From Neisseria lactamica (GTDB lineage: Bacteria; Pseudomonadota; Gammaproteobacteria; Burkholderiales; Neisseriaceae): DNA of 24,594 nt. Position 1 is the stretch's first letter; each line of letters starts with the position of its first letter. The notes beneath the pieces are model-generated. The model ran no database searches. It saw only the letters and a list, made by a program, of their open reading frames with translations, and had not been told where the DNA came from. Made by a program: the position numbers and the translations under genes. The stretch covers positions 1-24,594 of the forward strand of contig JUNU01000207.1 in NCBI GenBank assembly GCA_001067655.1, written 5' to 3'. Below, one piece after another: positions 6,675 through 14,089 of the stretch.

Positions 6675-8177
6675 ATGAACAAATACAATTACTTTGCTTT
6701 GGTAACAGCTTCTGCGCTGGCATTGGGCGGCTGCGACAAAATCAGCAGCTTCTTCGGCGGCGAGAGTAAAAGCGAAGAATTCGTACAGAGAATCGAACCC
6801 TCCAAAGACGACGGCAGCGTCGGTATGCTGCTGCCCGATTTCGCACAATTAGTACAAAATGAAGGTCAGGCAGTGGTCAATATCCAAGCGTCTCCCGCAG
6901 GGCGTACTGCAGGCAGCGGGCAGTCTGAAGAGCAGGGCATGGATTTGAGCCAATTCCCTGACAACGACCCGTTTTACGAGTTTTTCAAACGCCTTGTTCC
7001 GAATATGCCCGATATGCCGGAAGACCAATCTGCCGACGATGATTTGAATTTCGGTTCCGGCTTTATCATCAGTAAAGACGGCTATATCCTGACCAATGCC
7101 CACGTCGTCGCCGGCATGGGCAATATCAAAGTTCTGCTCAACGATAAGCGCGAATATATTGCCAAACTGATCGGTTCGGATACGCAATCCGATGTCGCGC
7201 TGTTGAAAATTGAAGCTTCGGAAGAATTGCCCGTCGTCAAAATCGGCAATCCGAAAGATTTGAAACCGGGCGAGTGGGTTGCCGCCATCGGCGCACCGTT
7301 CGGCTTTGACAACAGCGTGACTTCAGGCATCGTGTCCGCCAAAGGCCGCAGCCTGCCGAACGAAAGCTACACGCCTTTCATCCAAACCGACGTTGCCATC
7401 AATCCGGGCAACTCGGGCGGTCCGCTGTTTAACCTGAAAGGTCAGGTGGTCGGCATCAACTCCCAAATTTACAGCCGCAGCGGCGGATTTATGGGCATTT
7501 CTTTCGCGATTCCGATTGATGTGGCGATGAACGTTGCCGAGCAGTTGAAAACCAGCGGCAAGGTTCAGCGCGGTCAGTTGGGCGTGATTATTCAGGAAGT
7601 GTCTTACGATCTGGCAAAATCGTTCGGCTTGGACAAAGCCAGCGGCGCGTTGATTGCCAAAGTGATGCCGAACAGCCCTGCCATGCAGGCAGGATTGCAA
7701 GTGGGCGACATCGTCCGCAGCGTCAACGGCGAAGAAGTGCGCGTTTCCAGCGATTTGCCGGTCATGGTCGGCTCGATGCTGCCGGGTAAGGAAGTTTCGC
7801 TGGAAGTATGGCGCAAAGGCGAGAAAATCAATGTGAAAGTCAAACTCGGCAGCATGGCGGAGCAGAATGAAACTTCTTCGCGCGCTACCGAGCAGCCGCA
7901 GCAGGCAAATCCGGCGGACGGCTTTACCGTCGATAATACAGGTCTGACCCTGCGCGTTGATGAAGGCGCAGGCAAAAGCCGCCTGATTGTTTCCCGCGTC
8001 AGCGGCGCGGCGGAACGTGCCGGACTCAAACGCGGCGACGAAATCCTCGCCGTCAGCCAAATCAGCGTCAACGACGAATCGAGCTTCCGCAGCGCGTTGG
8101 CAGGCGCGGGCAAAAATGTGCCGCTGCTGGTTCAGCGCGACGGCAATACGCTTTTCCTCGCCCTGACTCTGCAATAA
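6675..8177 (+). CDS. htrA: HtrA/DegP-like periplasmic serine protease, lipoprotein form
   Basis: Envelope quality-control protease/chaperone (S1C family). The N terminus MNKYNYFALVTASALALGGC is a lipoprotein signal with lipobox L-G-G-C, so the mature protein should be lipid-anchored. Catalytic triad: His143 (TNAHVVAG), Asp173 (SDVALLK), Ser247 (NPGNSGGPLF). Two PDZ domains follow, roughly residues 290-390 (GQLGVIIQEV onward) and 420-500. With 500 residues it is full length. Start choice: recalled neisserial homologues begin with a short n-region as here. An in-frame GTG at 6663 has a better-spaced AAGGA (6652-6656) and is a real alternative, and an ATG at 6606 is less likely. It sits after nth with its own promoter and terminator. 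Confidence 0.95.
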   Translation: MNKYNYFALVTASALALGGCDKISSFFGGESKSEEFVQRIEPSKDDGSVGMLLPDFAQLVQNEGQAVVNIQASPAGRTAGSGQSEEQGMDLSQFPDNDPFYEFFKRLVPNMPDMPEDQSADDDLNFGSGFIISKDGYILTNAHVVAGMGNIKVLLNDKREYIAKLIGSDTQSDVALLKIEASEELPVVKIGNPKDLKPGEWVAAIGAPFGFDNSVTSGIVSAKGRSLPNESYTPFIQTDVAINPGNSGGPLFNLKGQVVGINSQIYSRSGGFMGISFAIPIDVAMNVAEQLKTSGKVQRGQLGVIIQEVSYDLAKSFGLDKASGALIAKVMPNSPAMQAGLQVGDIVRSVNGEEVRVSSDLPVMVGSMLPGKEVSLEVWRKGEKINVKVKLGSMAEQNETSSRATEQPQQANPADGFTVDNTGLTLRVDEGAGKSRLIVSRVSGAAERAGLKRGDEILAVSQISVNDESSFRSALAGAGKNVPLLVQRDGNTLFLALTLQ

Positions 8178-8206
8178 GGTGCAACGCAAGCGCCATTCAA
8201 TGATAG

Positions 8207-8245
8207 AATACCCGCCATCCTAAGGTGGCGGGTATTTTGTAATTT
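8207..8245 (+). terminator. Rho-independent terminator after htrA
   Basis: AATACCCGCCA (8207-8217) pairs with TGGCGGGTATT (8226-8236), followed by a T-rich tail. This is one of the few strong terminators here not made from a DUS pair. Confidence 0.85.
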
Positions 8246-8314
8246 TAGCAACTGATTGATTTGTTTGTTTTTTGATGGTTTTGCTCTTTTGGCTTTGTCA
8301 ACAATCGCATTCAA

Positions 8315-8326
8315 AGGTCGTCTGAA
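8315..8326 (+). repeat. DNA uptake sequence, single copy
   Basis: Exact DUS about 40 bp before the start of the second NhaC-family gene. Confidence 0.85.
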
Positions 8327-8366
8327 AACGTTCCGCTCCGATTGACTTCCTATTAATAAAAATATT

Positions 8367-9887
8367 ATGCACCTGATTGATTATTCACATTCGTTTTTAT
8401 CCGTCGTGCCGCCGTTTTTGGCATTGGCGCTTGCCGTCATCACCCGCCGCGTGCTGCTGTCTTTGGGCATCGGTATTTTGGTCGGCGTTGCCTTTTTGGT
8501 CGGCGGCAGCCCGATTGACGGACTGACACACCTGAAAGACATGGTGGTCGGACTGGCTTGGGCAGACGGCGATTGGTCGCTGGGAAAACCTAAAATCCTG
8601 ATTTTCTTATTGTTGCTCGGTATTTTCACTTCTCTTTTAACCTTTTCGGGCAGCAATCAGGCGTTTGCCGATTGGGCGAAGCAACACATCAAAGGGCGGC
8701 GCGGCGCAAAAATGCTGACTGCCTGCCTCGTATTCGTTACCTTTATCGACGACTATTTCCACAGTCTCGCCGTCGGCGCGATTGCCCGCCCCGTTACCGA
8801 CAAATTCAAAGTCTCCCGCGCCAAACTCGCGTATATCCTTGATTCTACCGCCGCGCCGATGTGCGTACTGATGCCGGTTTCAAGCTGGGGTGCATCGATT
8901 ATCGCCACGCTGGCAGGTCTGCTCGTTACTTACCACATCACCGGATACACGCCGATGGGTACGTTCGTCGCCATGAGCTTGATGAACTATTACGCCTTAT
9001 TTGCCCTGTTGATGGTGTTCATCGTCGCATGGTTCTCCTTCGATATCGGCTCGATGGCGCGCTTTGAGAGAGCGGCATTGCAGGAAGTTCACGATGAAAC
9101 CGCCGTTTCAGACGACCCCAAAGGTCGGGTTTACGCGCTGATTATTCCAGTTTTGGTGTTAATCGTCTCCACCGTTTCCGCCATGATTTACACAGGCGCG
9201 CAGGCCAGCGAAACCTTTACTATTTTGGGCGCGTTTGAAAATACCGATGTAAACACTTCGCTGGTGTTCGGCGGCACTTGCGGCGTACTGACCGTCATCC
9301 TCTGCACGCTCGGTACCATCAAAGCTGCCGATTATCCCAAAGCCATCATTCAAGGCATATCTTCGATGTTCGGCGCGATTACCATCTTGATTCTTGCCTG
9401 GCTCATCAGCACCGTCGTCAGCGAAATGCACACCGGCGACTACCTCTCCACGCTGGTTGCAGACAACATCCATCCCGGCTTCCTGCCCGTCATCCTCTTC
9501 CTGCTTGCCAGCGTGATGGCGTTTGCCACAGGTACAAGCTGGGGAACGTTTGGCATTATGCTGCCGATTGCCGCCGCGATGGCAGTCAAAGTCGATGCAT
9601 CGTTGGTCATCCCGTGCATGTCCGCCGTGATGGCTGGAGCGGTGTGCGGCGACCACTGTTCGCCCATCTCCGACACCACCATCCTGTCTTCCACCGGCGC
9701 GCATTGCAACCACATCGACCACGTTACATCGCAACTGCCTTACGCCCTGACCGTCGCAGGCGCGGCAGCGGCAGGATACCTCGTGTTGGGCATGACGCAA
9801 TCGGCTTGGCTGGGCTTTTTTGCCACCGGCGTCGTCATGACCGCCCTCATCTTCATATTGAAAGACAAAAAAGGCAAAGCTGCCTGA
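8367..9887 (+). CDS. Second NhaC-family Na+/H+ antiporter-like transporter
   Basis: A 506-residue polytopic inner-membrane protein of the NhaC family. Family hallmarks are TFIDDYFHSLAVGAIARPV (about 127-145), LDSTAAPMCVLMPVSSWGA (about 159-177), TGTSWGTFGIMLPIAAAM, and the ion-site stretch CGDHCSPISDTTILSSTGA (about 430-448). It is diverged from the NhaC at 4320-5708, which has GDKMSPLSDTTGIS at the same place, so it belongs to a different subfamily and could exchange another ion or an organic acid. No convincing ribosome site precedes the ATG at 8367 (AATAAAAATATT). A variant DUS (TTCAGACGACCC near 9108) encodes a cytoplasmic-loop V-S-D-D-P. No gene symbol is justified. Confidence 0.85.
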   Translation: MHLIDYSHSFLSVVPPFLALALAVITRRVLLSLGIGILVGVAFLVGGSPIDGLTHLKDMVVGLAWADGDWSLGKPKILIFLLLLGIFTSLLTFSGSNQAFADWAKQHIKGRRGAKMLTACLVFVTFIDDYFHSLAVGAIARPVTDKFKVSRAKLAYILDSTAAPMCVLMPVSSWGASIIATLAGLLVTYHITGYTPMGTFVAMSLMNYYALFALLMVFIVAWFSFDIGSMARFERAALQEVHDETAVSDDPKGRVYALIIPVLVLIVSTVSAMIYTGAQASETFTILGAFENTDVNTSLVFGGTCGVLTVILCTLGTIKAADYPKAIIQGISSMFGAITILILAWLISTVVSEMHTGDYLSTLVADNIHPGFLPVILFLLASVMAFATGTSWGTFGIMLPIAAAMAVKVDASLVIPCMSAVMAGAVCGDHCSPISDTTILSSTGAHCNHIDHVTSQLPYALTVAGAAAAGYLVLGMTQSAWLGFFATGVVMTALIFILKDKKGKAA

Positions 9888-9898
9888 CGTGTTTTCCC

Positions 9899-9939
9899 GT
9901 TTTCAGACGACCTTCGATACTTTAAGGTCGTCTGAAAAC
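9899..9939. terminator. DUS-pair hairpin between the NhaC-like gene and nagZ
   Basis: GTTTTCAGACGACCTT (9899-9914) and its exact complement (9924-9939) form a 16-bp stem with a 9-nt loop. The DUS arms point outward, the reverse of the other pairs, and no T run follows, so terminator strength is doubtful. Confidence 0.6.
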
Positions 9940-9957
9940 ATTTTAAGGAACCCAAAA

Positions 9958-11046
9958 ATGAACGCTCCCCATTCCATCCCGCGCGGTCCCGTTATGGCAG
10001 ACGTCGCCGCCTACTGTCTGACCGAAGAAGAAAAACAACGCCTGCTCGACCCGTCTATCGGCGGCGTTATCCTGTTCCGCCGCAACTTCCAAAACGTCGG
10101 ACAGCTCAAAGCCCTGGTTCAAGAAATCAAAGCACTGCGCACGCCCGAACTCATCATCGCCGTCGATCACGAAGGCGGCAGGGTGCAACGCTTCATCGAA
10201 GACTTCACCCGACTGCCCGCCATGAACACTTTAGGGCAGATTTGGGACGCCGAAGGCGAAGCCGCCGCCAAAGAAAAAGCCGAGCAGGTCGGCTGGGTAT
10301 TGGCGACGGAGCTGACCGCCTGCGGCATAGACCTCTCCTTTACGCCCGTCCTCGACCTCGATTGGGGGGCATGCCCCGTCATCGGCAACCGCAGTTTCCA
10401 CCGAAACGCCGACACCGTAACCCAACTTGCCCTTGCCCTGCAAAAAGGTCTGAACCGGGGCGGCATGAAATCCTGCGGCAAACATTTCCCCGGACACGGA
10501 TTCGTCGAAGGCGACAGCCATTTGGTGCAACCCGAAGACACGCGCAGCCTTGCCGAACTCGAAGCTGCCGACATGATTCCGTTCCGCGCCTTAAGCAGCG
10601 CAGGCATGGCGGCGGTCATGCCCGCCCACGTCGTTTATCCGCAAATTGACGGCAAGCCCGCCGGTTTCTCCGAAAAATGGCTCAAACAAATCCTGCGTCA
10701 AGATATTGGATTTAAAGGCGTTATCTTTTCAGACGACCTCACGATGGAAGGCGCAGGCGCAGCGGGCGGCATCAAAGAACGTGCAAACGCCTCTTTCACA
10801 GCAGGCTGCGACATCGTCCTTGTCTGCAACCGTCCCGACCTCGTGGACGAACTGCGCGACGGCTTCCAAATCCCCGTCAATCCCGATTTGGCAAACCGCT
10901 GGCAATACATGGTGAACACACTGGGCAAAGAAGCCGCCCTAGCCGTGATGCAAACCCCAGATTTCCAAGCCGCCCAAGCCATGACCGCGCAACTTGCCAC
11001 GCCTAAAGACACCGCCGGCGGCGTGAAAGTCGGCGAAGCGTTTTAA
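9958..11046 (+). CDS. nagZ: Beta-N-acetylhexosaminidase NagZ
   Basis: Cytoplasmic glycoside hydrolase family 3 enzyme that removes N-acetylglucosamine from anhydromuropeptides during cell-wall recycling. 362 residues. The start ATG at 9958 has AAGGAA at 9945-9950; the in-frame ATG at 9889 would translate straight through the DUS hairpin and is rejected. Signatures are the substrate-binding HEGGRVQR (about 76-83), the loop KHFPGHG with Lys175, His176 and His180, and the nucleophile motif FSDDLTMEGA with Asp259/Asp260. The codons for S-D-D-L are themselves a DUS (10728-10739). The gene is followed by a DUS terminator. Product may feed peptidoglycan-derived signals, but no ampC-type target is present here. 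Confidence 0.96.
   Translation: MNAPHSIPRGPVMADVAAYCLTEEEKQRLLDPSIGGVILFRRNFQNVGQLKALVQEIKALRTPELIIAVDHEGGRVQRFIEDFTRLPAMNTLGQIWDAEGEAAAKEKAEQVGWVLATELTACGIDLSFTPVLDLDWGACPVIGNRSFHRNADTVTQLALALQKGLNRGGMKSCGKHFPGHGFVEGDSHLVQPEDTRSLAELEAADMIPFRALSSAGMAAVMPAHVVYPQIDGKPAGFSEKWLKQILRQDIGFKGVIFSDDLTMEGAGAAGGIKERANASFTAGCDIVLVCNRPDLVDELRDGFQIPVNPDLANRWQYMVNTLGKEAALAVMQTPDFQAAQAMTAQLATPKDTAGGVKVGEAF
10728..10739 (-). repeat. Intragenic DUS coding for the NagZ catalytic motif
   Basis: Exact reverse-orientation DUS TTCAGACGACCT. In the nagZ frame its bases encode S-D-D-L of the nucleophile loop. Confidence 0.9.
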
Positions 11047-11073
11047 GGGCGTTTGATTTAGAAAGTATGAAAG

Positions 11074-11118
11074 AAGGTCGTCTGAAAAGCTGAATTGGGC
11101 TTTTTCAGACGACCTTTT
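11074..11118 (+). terminator. DUS-pair hairpin terminator after nagZ
   Basis: AAGGTCGTCTGAAAAGC (11074-11090) pairs with GCTTTTTCAGACGACCTT (11099-11116), with one extra T bulged, then a short T run. It begins 28 bp after the stop codon. Confidence 0.8.
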
Positions 11119-11125
11119 GTCCGTT

Positions 11126-11195
11126 TATAGTGGATTAACTTTAAACCAGTACGGCGTTGCCTCACCTTGTCCTGATTTAAAGTTAATCCACTATA
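11126..11195. mobile_element. Miniature (internally deleted) Correia element
   Basis: A 70-bp element with perfect 20-bp terminal inverted repeats, TATAGTGGATTAACTTTAAA (11126-11145) and its complement (11176-11195). Only ACGGCGTTGCCTCACCTTGTCC-type core remains between them. It lies between the nagZ and gdhA terminators and disrupts no gene. Confidence 0.92.
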
Positions 11196-11202
11196 AAAAA
11201 CG

Positions 11203-11250
11203 AGGCAGGTTTGAAATCACACTAAGGTGTGCTTTATTGTGTGCCTGCCT
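11203..11250. other. Nested, alternative hairpins between mini-CREE and gdhA terminator
   Basis: AGGCAGG (11203-11209) pairs with CCTGCCT (11244-11250). Inside, CACAC (11218-11222) can pair with either GTGTG at 11227-11231 or GTGTG at 11239-11243. Two exclusive folds are possible. No gene reads clearly through this point. Confidence 0.4.
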
Positions 11251-11280
11251 TTGAAGCCGCTATAAGCAGTTCCGAACAGT

Positions 11281-11328
11281 AAAAAAGGTCGTCTGAAAAC
11301 CTTGAATTAAGGTTTTCAGACGACCTTT
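11281..11328 (-). terminator. DUS-pair hairpin terminator of gdhA
   Basis: A 20-bp perfect stem, AAAGGTCGTCTGAAAACCTT (11284-11303) with its complement (11309-11328), around GAATT. On the minus strand it is followed by six T residues (11286 to 11281), making it a classical terminator 28 bp beyond the gdhA stop. Confidence 0.88.
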
Positions 11329-11356
11329 CTACATCCTAAAGTCAGGACAATGAGAT

Positions 11357-12694
11357 TTACACAATGCCTTGCGCCAGCATCGCATCGGCGACTTTGACGA
11401 AACCGGCGATGTTCGCACCGTTGACGTAGTTGGTTTTACCGTTTTCAGTGCCGTATTTCAGGCAGGATTCGTGGATGCTTTGCATGATGTCAAACAGGCG
11501 TTGGTCGACTTCTTCGCGGCTCCAAGCTAGACGGACGGCGTTTTGGCTCATTTCCAAGCCTGAAGTTGCTACGCCGCCGGCGTTGGAGGCTTTGCCCGGT
11601 GCATACAGGATGCCCGCTTTGACGAACTGCTCGACTGCACCCAAAGTGGAAGGCATATTCGCACCTTCGGCAACGACGTAGCAGCCGTTTGCCAGCAGGG
11701 TTTTGGCAGCTTCTTCGTCCAATTCGTTTTGGGTCGCGCAAGGCAGGGCGACTTCGGCGGCAACGCCCCACGGTTTTTGGTTTTCAAAGTATTTCAAACC
11801 TTGTTCTTGGGCGTAGGTGGAAACCCGTTCGCGGCGGACTTCTTTCAGTTCGATAAGCGCGGCGAGTTGGTCTTCGGTCATGCCGCTGTCGGGGAAGAGG
11901 ACGAAGCCGTTGGAGTCGGAAACGGTCAGCACTTTCGCGCCCAGTTGGATGGCTTTTTCGGCGGCGTATTGTGCGACGTTGCCGGAGCCGGAAATCAGCA
12001 CGCGTTTGCCTTCAATCGAATCGCCGCGCGTTTGCAGCATGGATTGGGCGAAGTACACGGTACCGTAGCCGGTCGCTTCCGGACGGATAAGGCTGCCGCC
12101 CCATTCGAGGCCTTTGCCGGTCAGGACGGAGGCAAATTCGTTGCGAATTTTTTTGTATTGTCCGAACAGGAAGCCGATTTCGCGTCCACCTACGCCGATG
12201 TCGCCCGCAGGTACGTCGGTGTTCGGACCGATGTGGCGGTAGAGTTCGTTCATAAAGGCTTGGCAGAAACGCATCACTTCAGCGTCGGATTTGCCTTTTG
12301 GATCGAAGTCGGAGCCGCCTTTACCGCCGCCCATGGGCAGGGTGGTCAGGGCGTTTTTGAACACTTGTTCAAAGGCGAGGAATTTCAATACGCCCAAATC
12401 GACGGTCGGGTGAAAGCGCAAGCCACCTTTGTAAGGACCGATGGCGGAGCTCATTTGAATACGGTAGCCGCGGTTGACTTGGACTTGTCCTTTGTCGTCT
12501 ACCCAAGTGACGCGGAACATAATGACGCGCTCGGGTTCGACGATGCGCTCAAGCAGGTTTTGCTGGGTGTATTTCGGATTTTTTGCCAAAAACGGGCCCA
12601 AGCTCATGAATACTTCTTCAACCGCTTGGTGAAACGGCTCTTGATTGGGGTTGCGTTGTTTTAGATTGGCAAACAAGGCATTCAAATCGGTCAT
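11357..12694 (-). CDS. gdhA: NADP-specific glutamate dehydrogenase
   Basis: Cytosolic enzyme joining 2-oxoglutarate and ammonia to glutamate with NADPH. The 445 residues match the hexameric bacterial form. Seen in order: glutamate-site Lys89 (GPYKGGLRFHP), the P-MGGGKGG-D loop with catalytic Lys125, VPAGDIGVGGREIGF with Asp165, and the Rossmann motif SGSGNVAQYAA around 230-240. The strong GGGAG just upstream supports the ATG at 12694. It has its own promoter (12746-12774) and DUS terminator. In meningococcus gdhA expression varies among strains and is controlled by GdhR; no gdhR gene is in this window. Divergent thyA lies across a 540-bp AT-rich spacer. Confidence 0.97.
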   Translation of the reverse strand: MTDLNALFANLKQRNPNQEPFHQAVEEVFMSLGPFLAKNPKYTQQNLLERIVEPERVIMFRVTWVDDKGQVQVNRGYRIQMSSAIGPYKGGLRFHPTVDLGVLKFLAFEQVFKNALTTLPMGGGKGGSDFDPKGKSDAEVMRFCQAFMNELYRHIGPNTDVPAGDIGVGGREIGFLFGQYKKIRNEFASVLTGKGLEWGGSLIRPEATGYGTVYFAQSMLQTRGDSIEGKRVLISGSGNVAQYAAEKAIQLGAKVLTVSDSNGFVLFPDSGMTEDQLAALIELKEVRRERVSTYAQEQGLKYFENQKPWGVAAEVALPCATQNELDEEAAKTLLANGCYVVAEGANMPSTLGAVEQFVKAGILYAPGKASNAGGVATSGLEMSQNAVRLAWSREEVDQRLFDIMQSIHESCLKYGTENGKTNYVNGANIAGFVKVADAMLAQGIV

Positions 12695-12745
12695 TTTATG
12701 CTCCCTGTGGATTAGATTGGAAAGGATGATGAATTTGTGGAAAGC

Positions 12746-12774
12746 AATATAAACCTAATTTTTTTGCCTGCCAA
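12746..12774 (-). promoter_or_regulatory. Promoter for gdhA
   Basis: On the minus strand TTGGCA (12769-12774) and TATATT (12746-12751) are spaced by exactly 17 bp, about 50 bp before the gdhA start codon. Confidence 0.7.
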
Positions 12775-12786
12775 GCGGTTTTGATG

Positions 12787-12995
12787 AAAATTGTTGACAT
12801 TATTTTTTTGAGAATTTTATTATTTGGTATATATAGCCGATAAAATACAAAAATATTTTTGAAAATTCCATTATTTTAAAATAAATTGGTTATATATTCT
12901 AAGTAATTAAATTAGAAATTTGAAACGAGAGAGTGTAAAAAATTCGATTCAGTGCAAATTTTCATGTGAAAACGGTCAATATTGTCAACAATTTT
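12787..12995. repeat. 13-bp perfect inverted repeat, candidate operator pair upstream of gdhA
   Basis: AAAATTGTTGACA (12787-12799) recurs in inverted orientation as TGTCAACAATTTT (12983-12995), 183 bp apart. Each copy contains the near-palindrome TTGTTGACA. The left copy lies 13 bp upstream of the gdhA -35 box. Confidence 0.45.
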
Positions 12996-13107
12996 ACGAA
13001 AATTTCCCTTGGAAAACAGGATTAGGAAAGAAAATAACACCTTAAAAAACGAATTTTGTTTCAGATAGAAAAACGTGTTTCAGGACAATCCATAACGGAT
13101 AATGCCA

Positions 13108-13145
13108 AGGTCGTCTGAACCCCGTTTCCAGTTTTCAGACGACCT
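13108..13145. repeat. Inverted DUS pair upstream of thyA
   Basis: AGGTCGTCTGAA (13108-13119) and its complement (13134-13145) are separated by 14 bp, upstream of the thyA -10 box. No T run and no gene reading in from the left, so it is probably uptake sequence rather than a working terminator. Confidence 0.75.
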
Positions 13146-13180
13146 CGACCATGTAATCTTCCGGCAAATTGCCATATATT

Positions 13181-13189
13181 TGCTACAAT
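13181..13189 (+). promoter_or_regulatory. Extended -10 promoter element for thyA
   Basis: TGCTACAAT is an extended -10 (TGn plus TACAAT, the hexamer at 13184-13189). No good -35 is present at 17 bp, as often seen with extended -10 promoters. It lies about 45 bp before the thyA ATG. Confidence 0.5.
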
Positions 13190-13234
13190 ACGCCCCAAAT
13201 CATCTCCAACAACACACACCCTTAAAGGACACCA

Positions 13235-14029
13235 ATGAAAGCCTACCTCGATTTAATGCGTCACGTTCTCGAAAACGGTACCGATAAATCCGACCGTACC
13301 GGTACAGGCACTCGTTCGGTGTTCGGCTATCAAATGCGCTTCGATTTGAGTCAAGGCTTTCCGCTGCTGACCACCAAAAAGCTGCACCTGCGCTCGATTA
13401 TCCATGAGCTGCTTTGGTTTCTCAAAGGCGATACCAACATCAAATATTTGAAAGATAATAATGTTTCCATTTGGGACGAATGGGCGGACGAAAATGGCGA
13501 CTTGGGACCTGTGTACGGCTACCAATGGCGCAGTTGGCCTGCACCCGATGGCCGCCATATCGACCAAATTGCCAATGTGGTGGAACAAATCAAGAAAAAC
13601 CCCGATTCCCGCCGCCTGATTGTCTCGGCATGGAATCCCGCGCTGGTGGATGAAATGGCATTGCCGCCTTGCCATGCGCTGTTTCAGTTTTACGTTGCCA
13701 ACGGCAAATTGTCCTGCCAGCTTTACCAACGCAGCGCGGACATTTTCCTCGGTGTGCCGTTTAACATTGCCAGTTACGCGCTGTTGACCATGATGATTGC
13801 CCAAGTTTGCGGGTTGGAGGCGGGCGAATTTATCCATACTTTGGGCGATGCGCATCTGTACAGCAACCATTTCGAACAGGCAAAACTGCAATTGAGCCGC
13901 GACACCCGCACGCTGCCGGTGATGAAAATCAATCCGGAAGTCAAAGACTTGTTTGCATTCAAATTTGAAGATTTCGAGTTGGAAGGCTACGACCCGCATC
14001 CGCACATCAAAGCTGCCGTAGCGGTGTAG
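13235..14029 (+). CDS. thyA: Thymidylate synthase ThyA
   Basis: Converts dUMP to dTMP using methylene-tetrahydrofolate. The 264-residue length and residue numbering match the E. coli enzyme. Arg21 (SDRTGTGT) binds phosphate, Arg126-Arg127 (DSRRLIVSAWNP) contribute across the dimer, and Cys146 in LPPCHALFQFYV is the nucleophile. SCQLYQRSADIFLGVPFNIASYALL follows and completes the signature (given here as a description of residues about 160-184). AAAGGA at 13224-13229 sets the ATG at 13235. It is monocistronic and convergent with lapB across a two-way DUS terminator. Confidence 0.98.
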   Translation: MKAYLDLMRHVLENGTDKSDRTGTGTRSVFGYQMRFDLSQGFPLLTTKKLHLRSIIHELLWFLKGDTNIKYLKDNNVSIWDEWADENGDLGPVYGYQWRSWPAPDGRHIDQIANVVEQIKKNPDSRRLIVSAWNPALVDEMALPPCHALFQFYVANGKLSCQLYQRSADIFLGVPFNIASYALLTMMIAQVCGLEAGEFIHTLGDAHLYSNHFEQAKLQLSRDTRTLPVMKINPEVKDLFAFKFEDFELEGYDPHPHIKAAVAV

Positions 14030-14043
14030 TTTGGAGAATAGAT

Positions 14044-14077
14044 AAAAGGTCGTCTGAAACTTTTCAGACGACCTTTT
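14044..14077. terminator. Bidirectional DUS-pair terminator between thyA and lapB
   Basis: AAAAGGTCGTCTGAAA (14044-14059) and its complement (14062-14077) form a 16-bp stem. It has T runs on the plus strand and A-rich flanks giving U's on the minus strand, so it can end both convergent transcripts. Confidence 0.85.
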
Positions 14078-14089
14078 TGTTGGTTTGGT

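Larger units (their letters stand above)
12695..13234. other. 540-bp AT-rich divergent spacer gdhA-thyA
   Basis: No plausible gene. It holds the gdhA promoter, a 13-bp inverted repeat (AAAATTGTTGACA at 12787-12799 and its complement at 12983-12995), a TTGACA-N18-TATTAT pair on the plus strand at 12794-12823 far from thyA, a DUS pair (13108-13145) and the thyA -10 box. Confidence 0.7.

Noticed and set aside
9889..9957. Upstream in-frame ATG extension of NagZ
   Set aside because: It would translate through the DUS-pair hairpin; AAGGAA before 9958 marks the true start.
11729..12664. 311-residue plus-strand ORF opposite gdhA
   Set aside because: Shadow of gdhA, whose catalytic and nucleotide motifs are intact on the other strand.
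12794..12823. TTGACA-N18-TATTAT promoter on the plus strand for thyA
   Set aside because: It is over 400 bp from thyA and overlaps the inverted repeat; the extended -10 at 13181-13189 is better placed.
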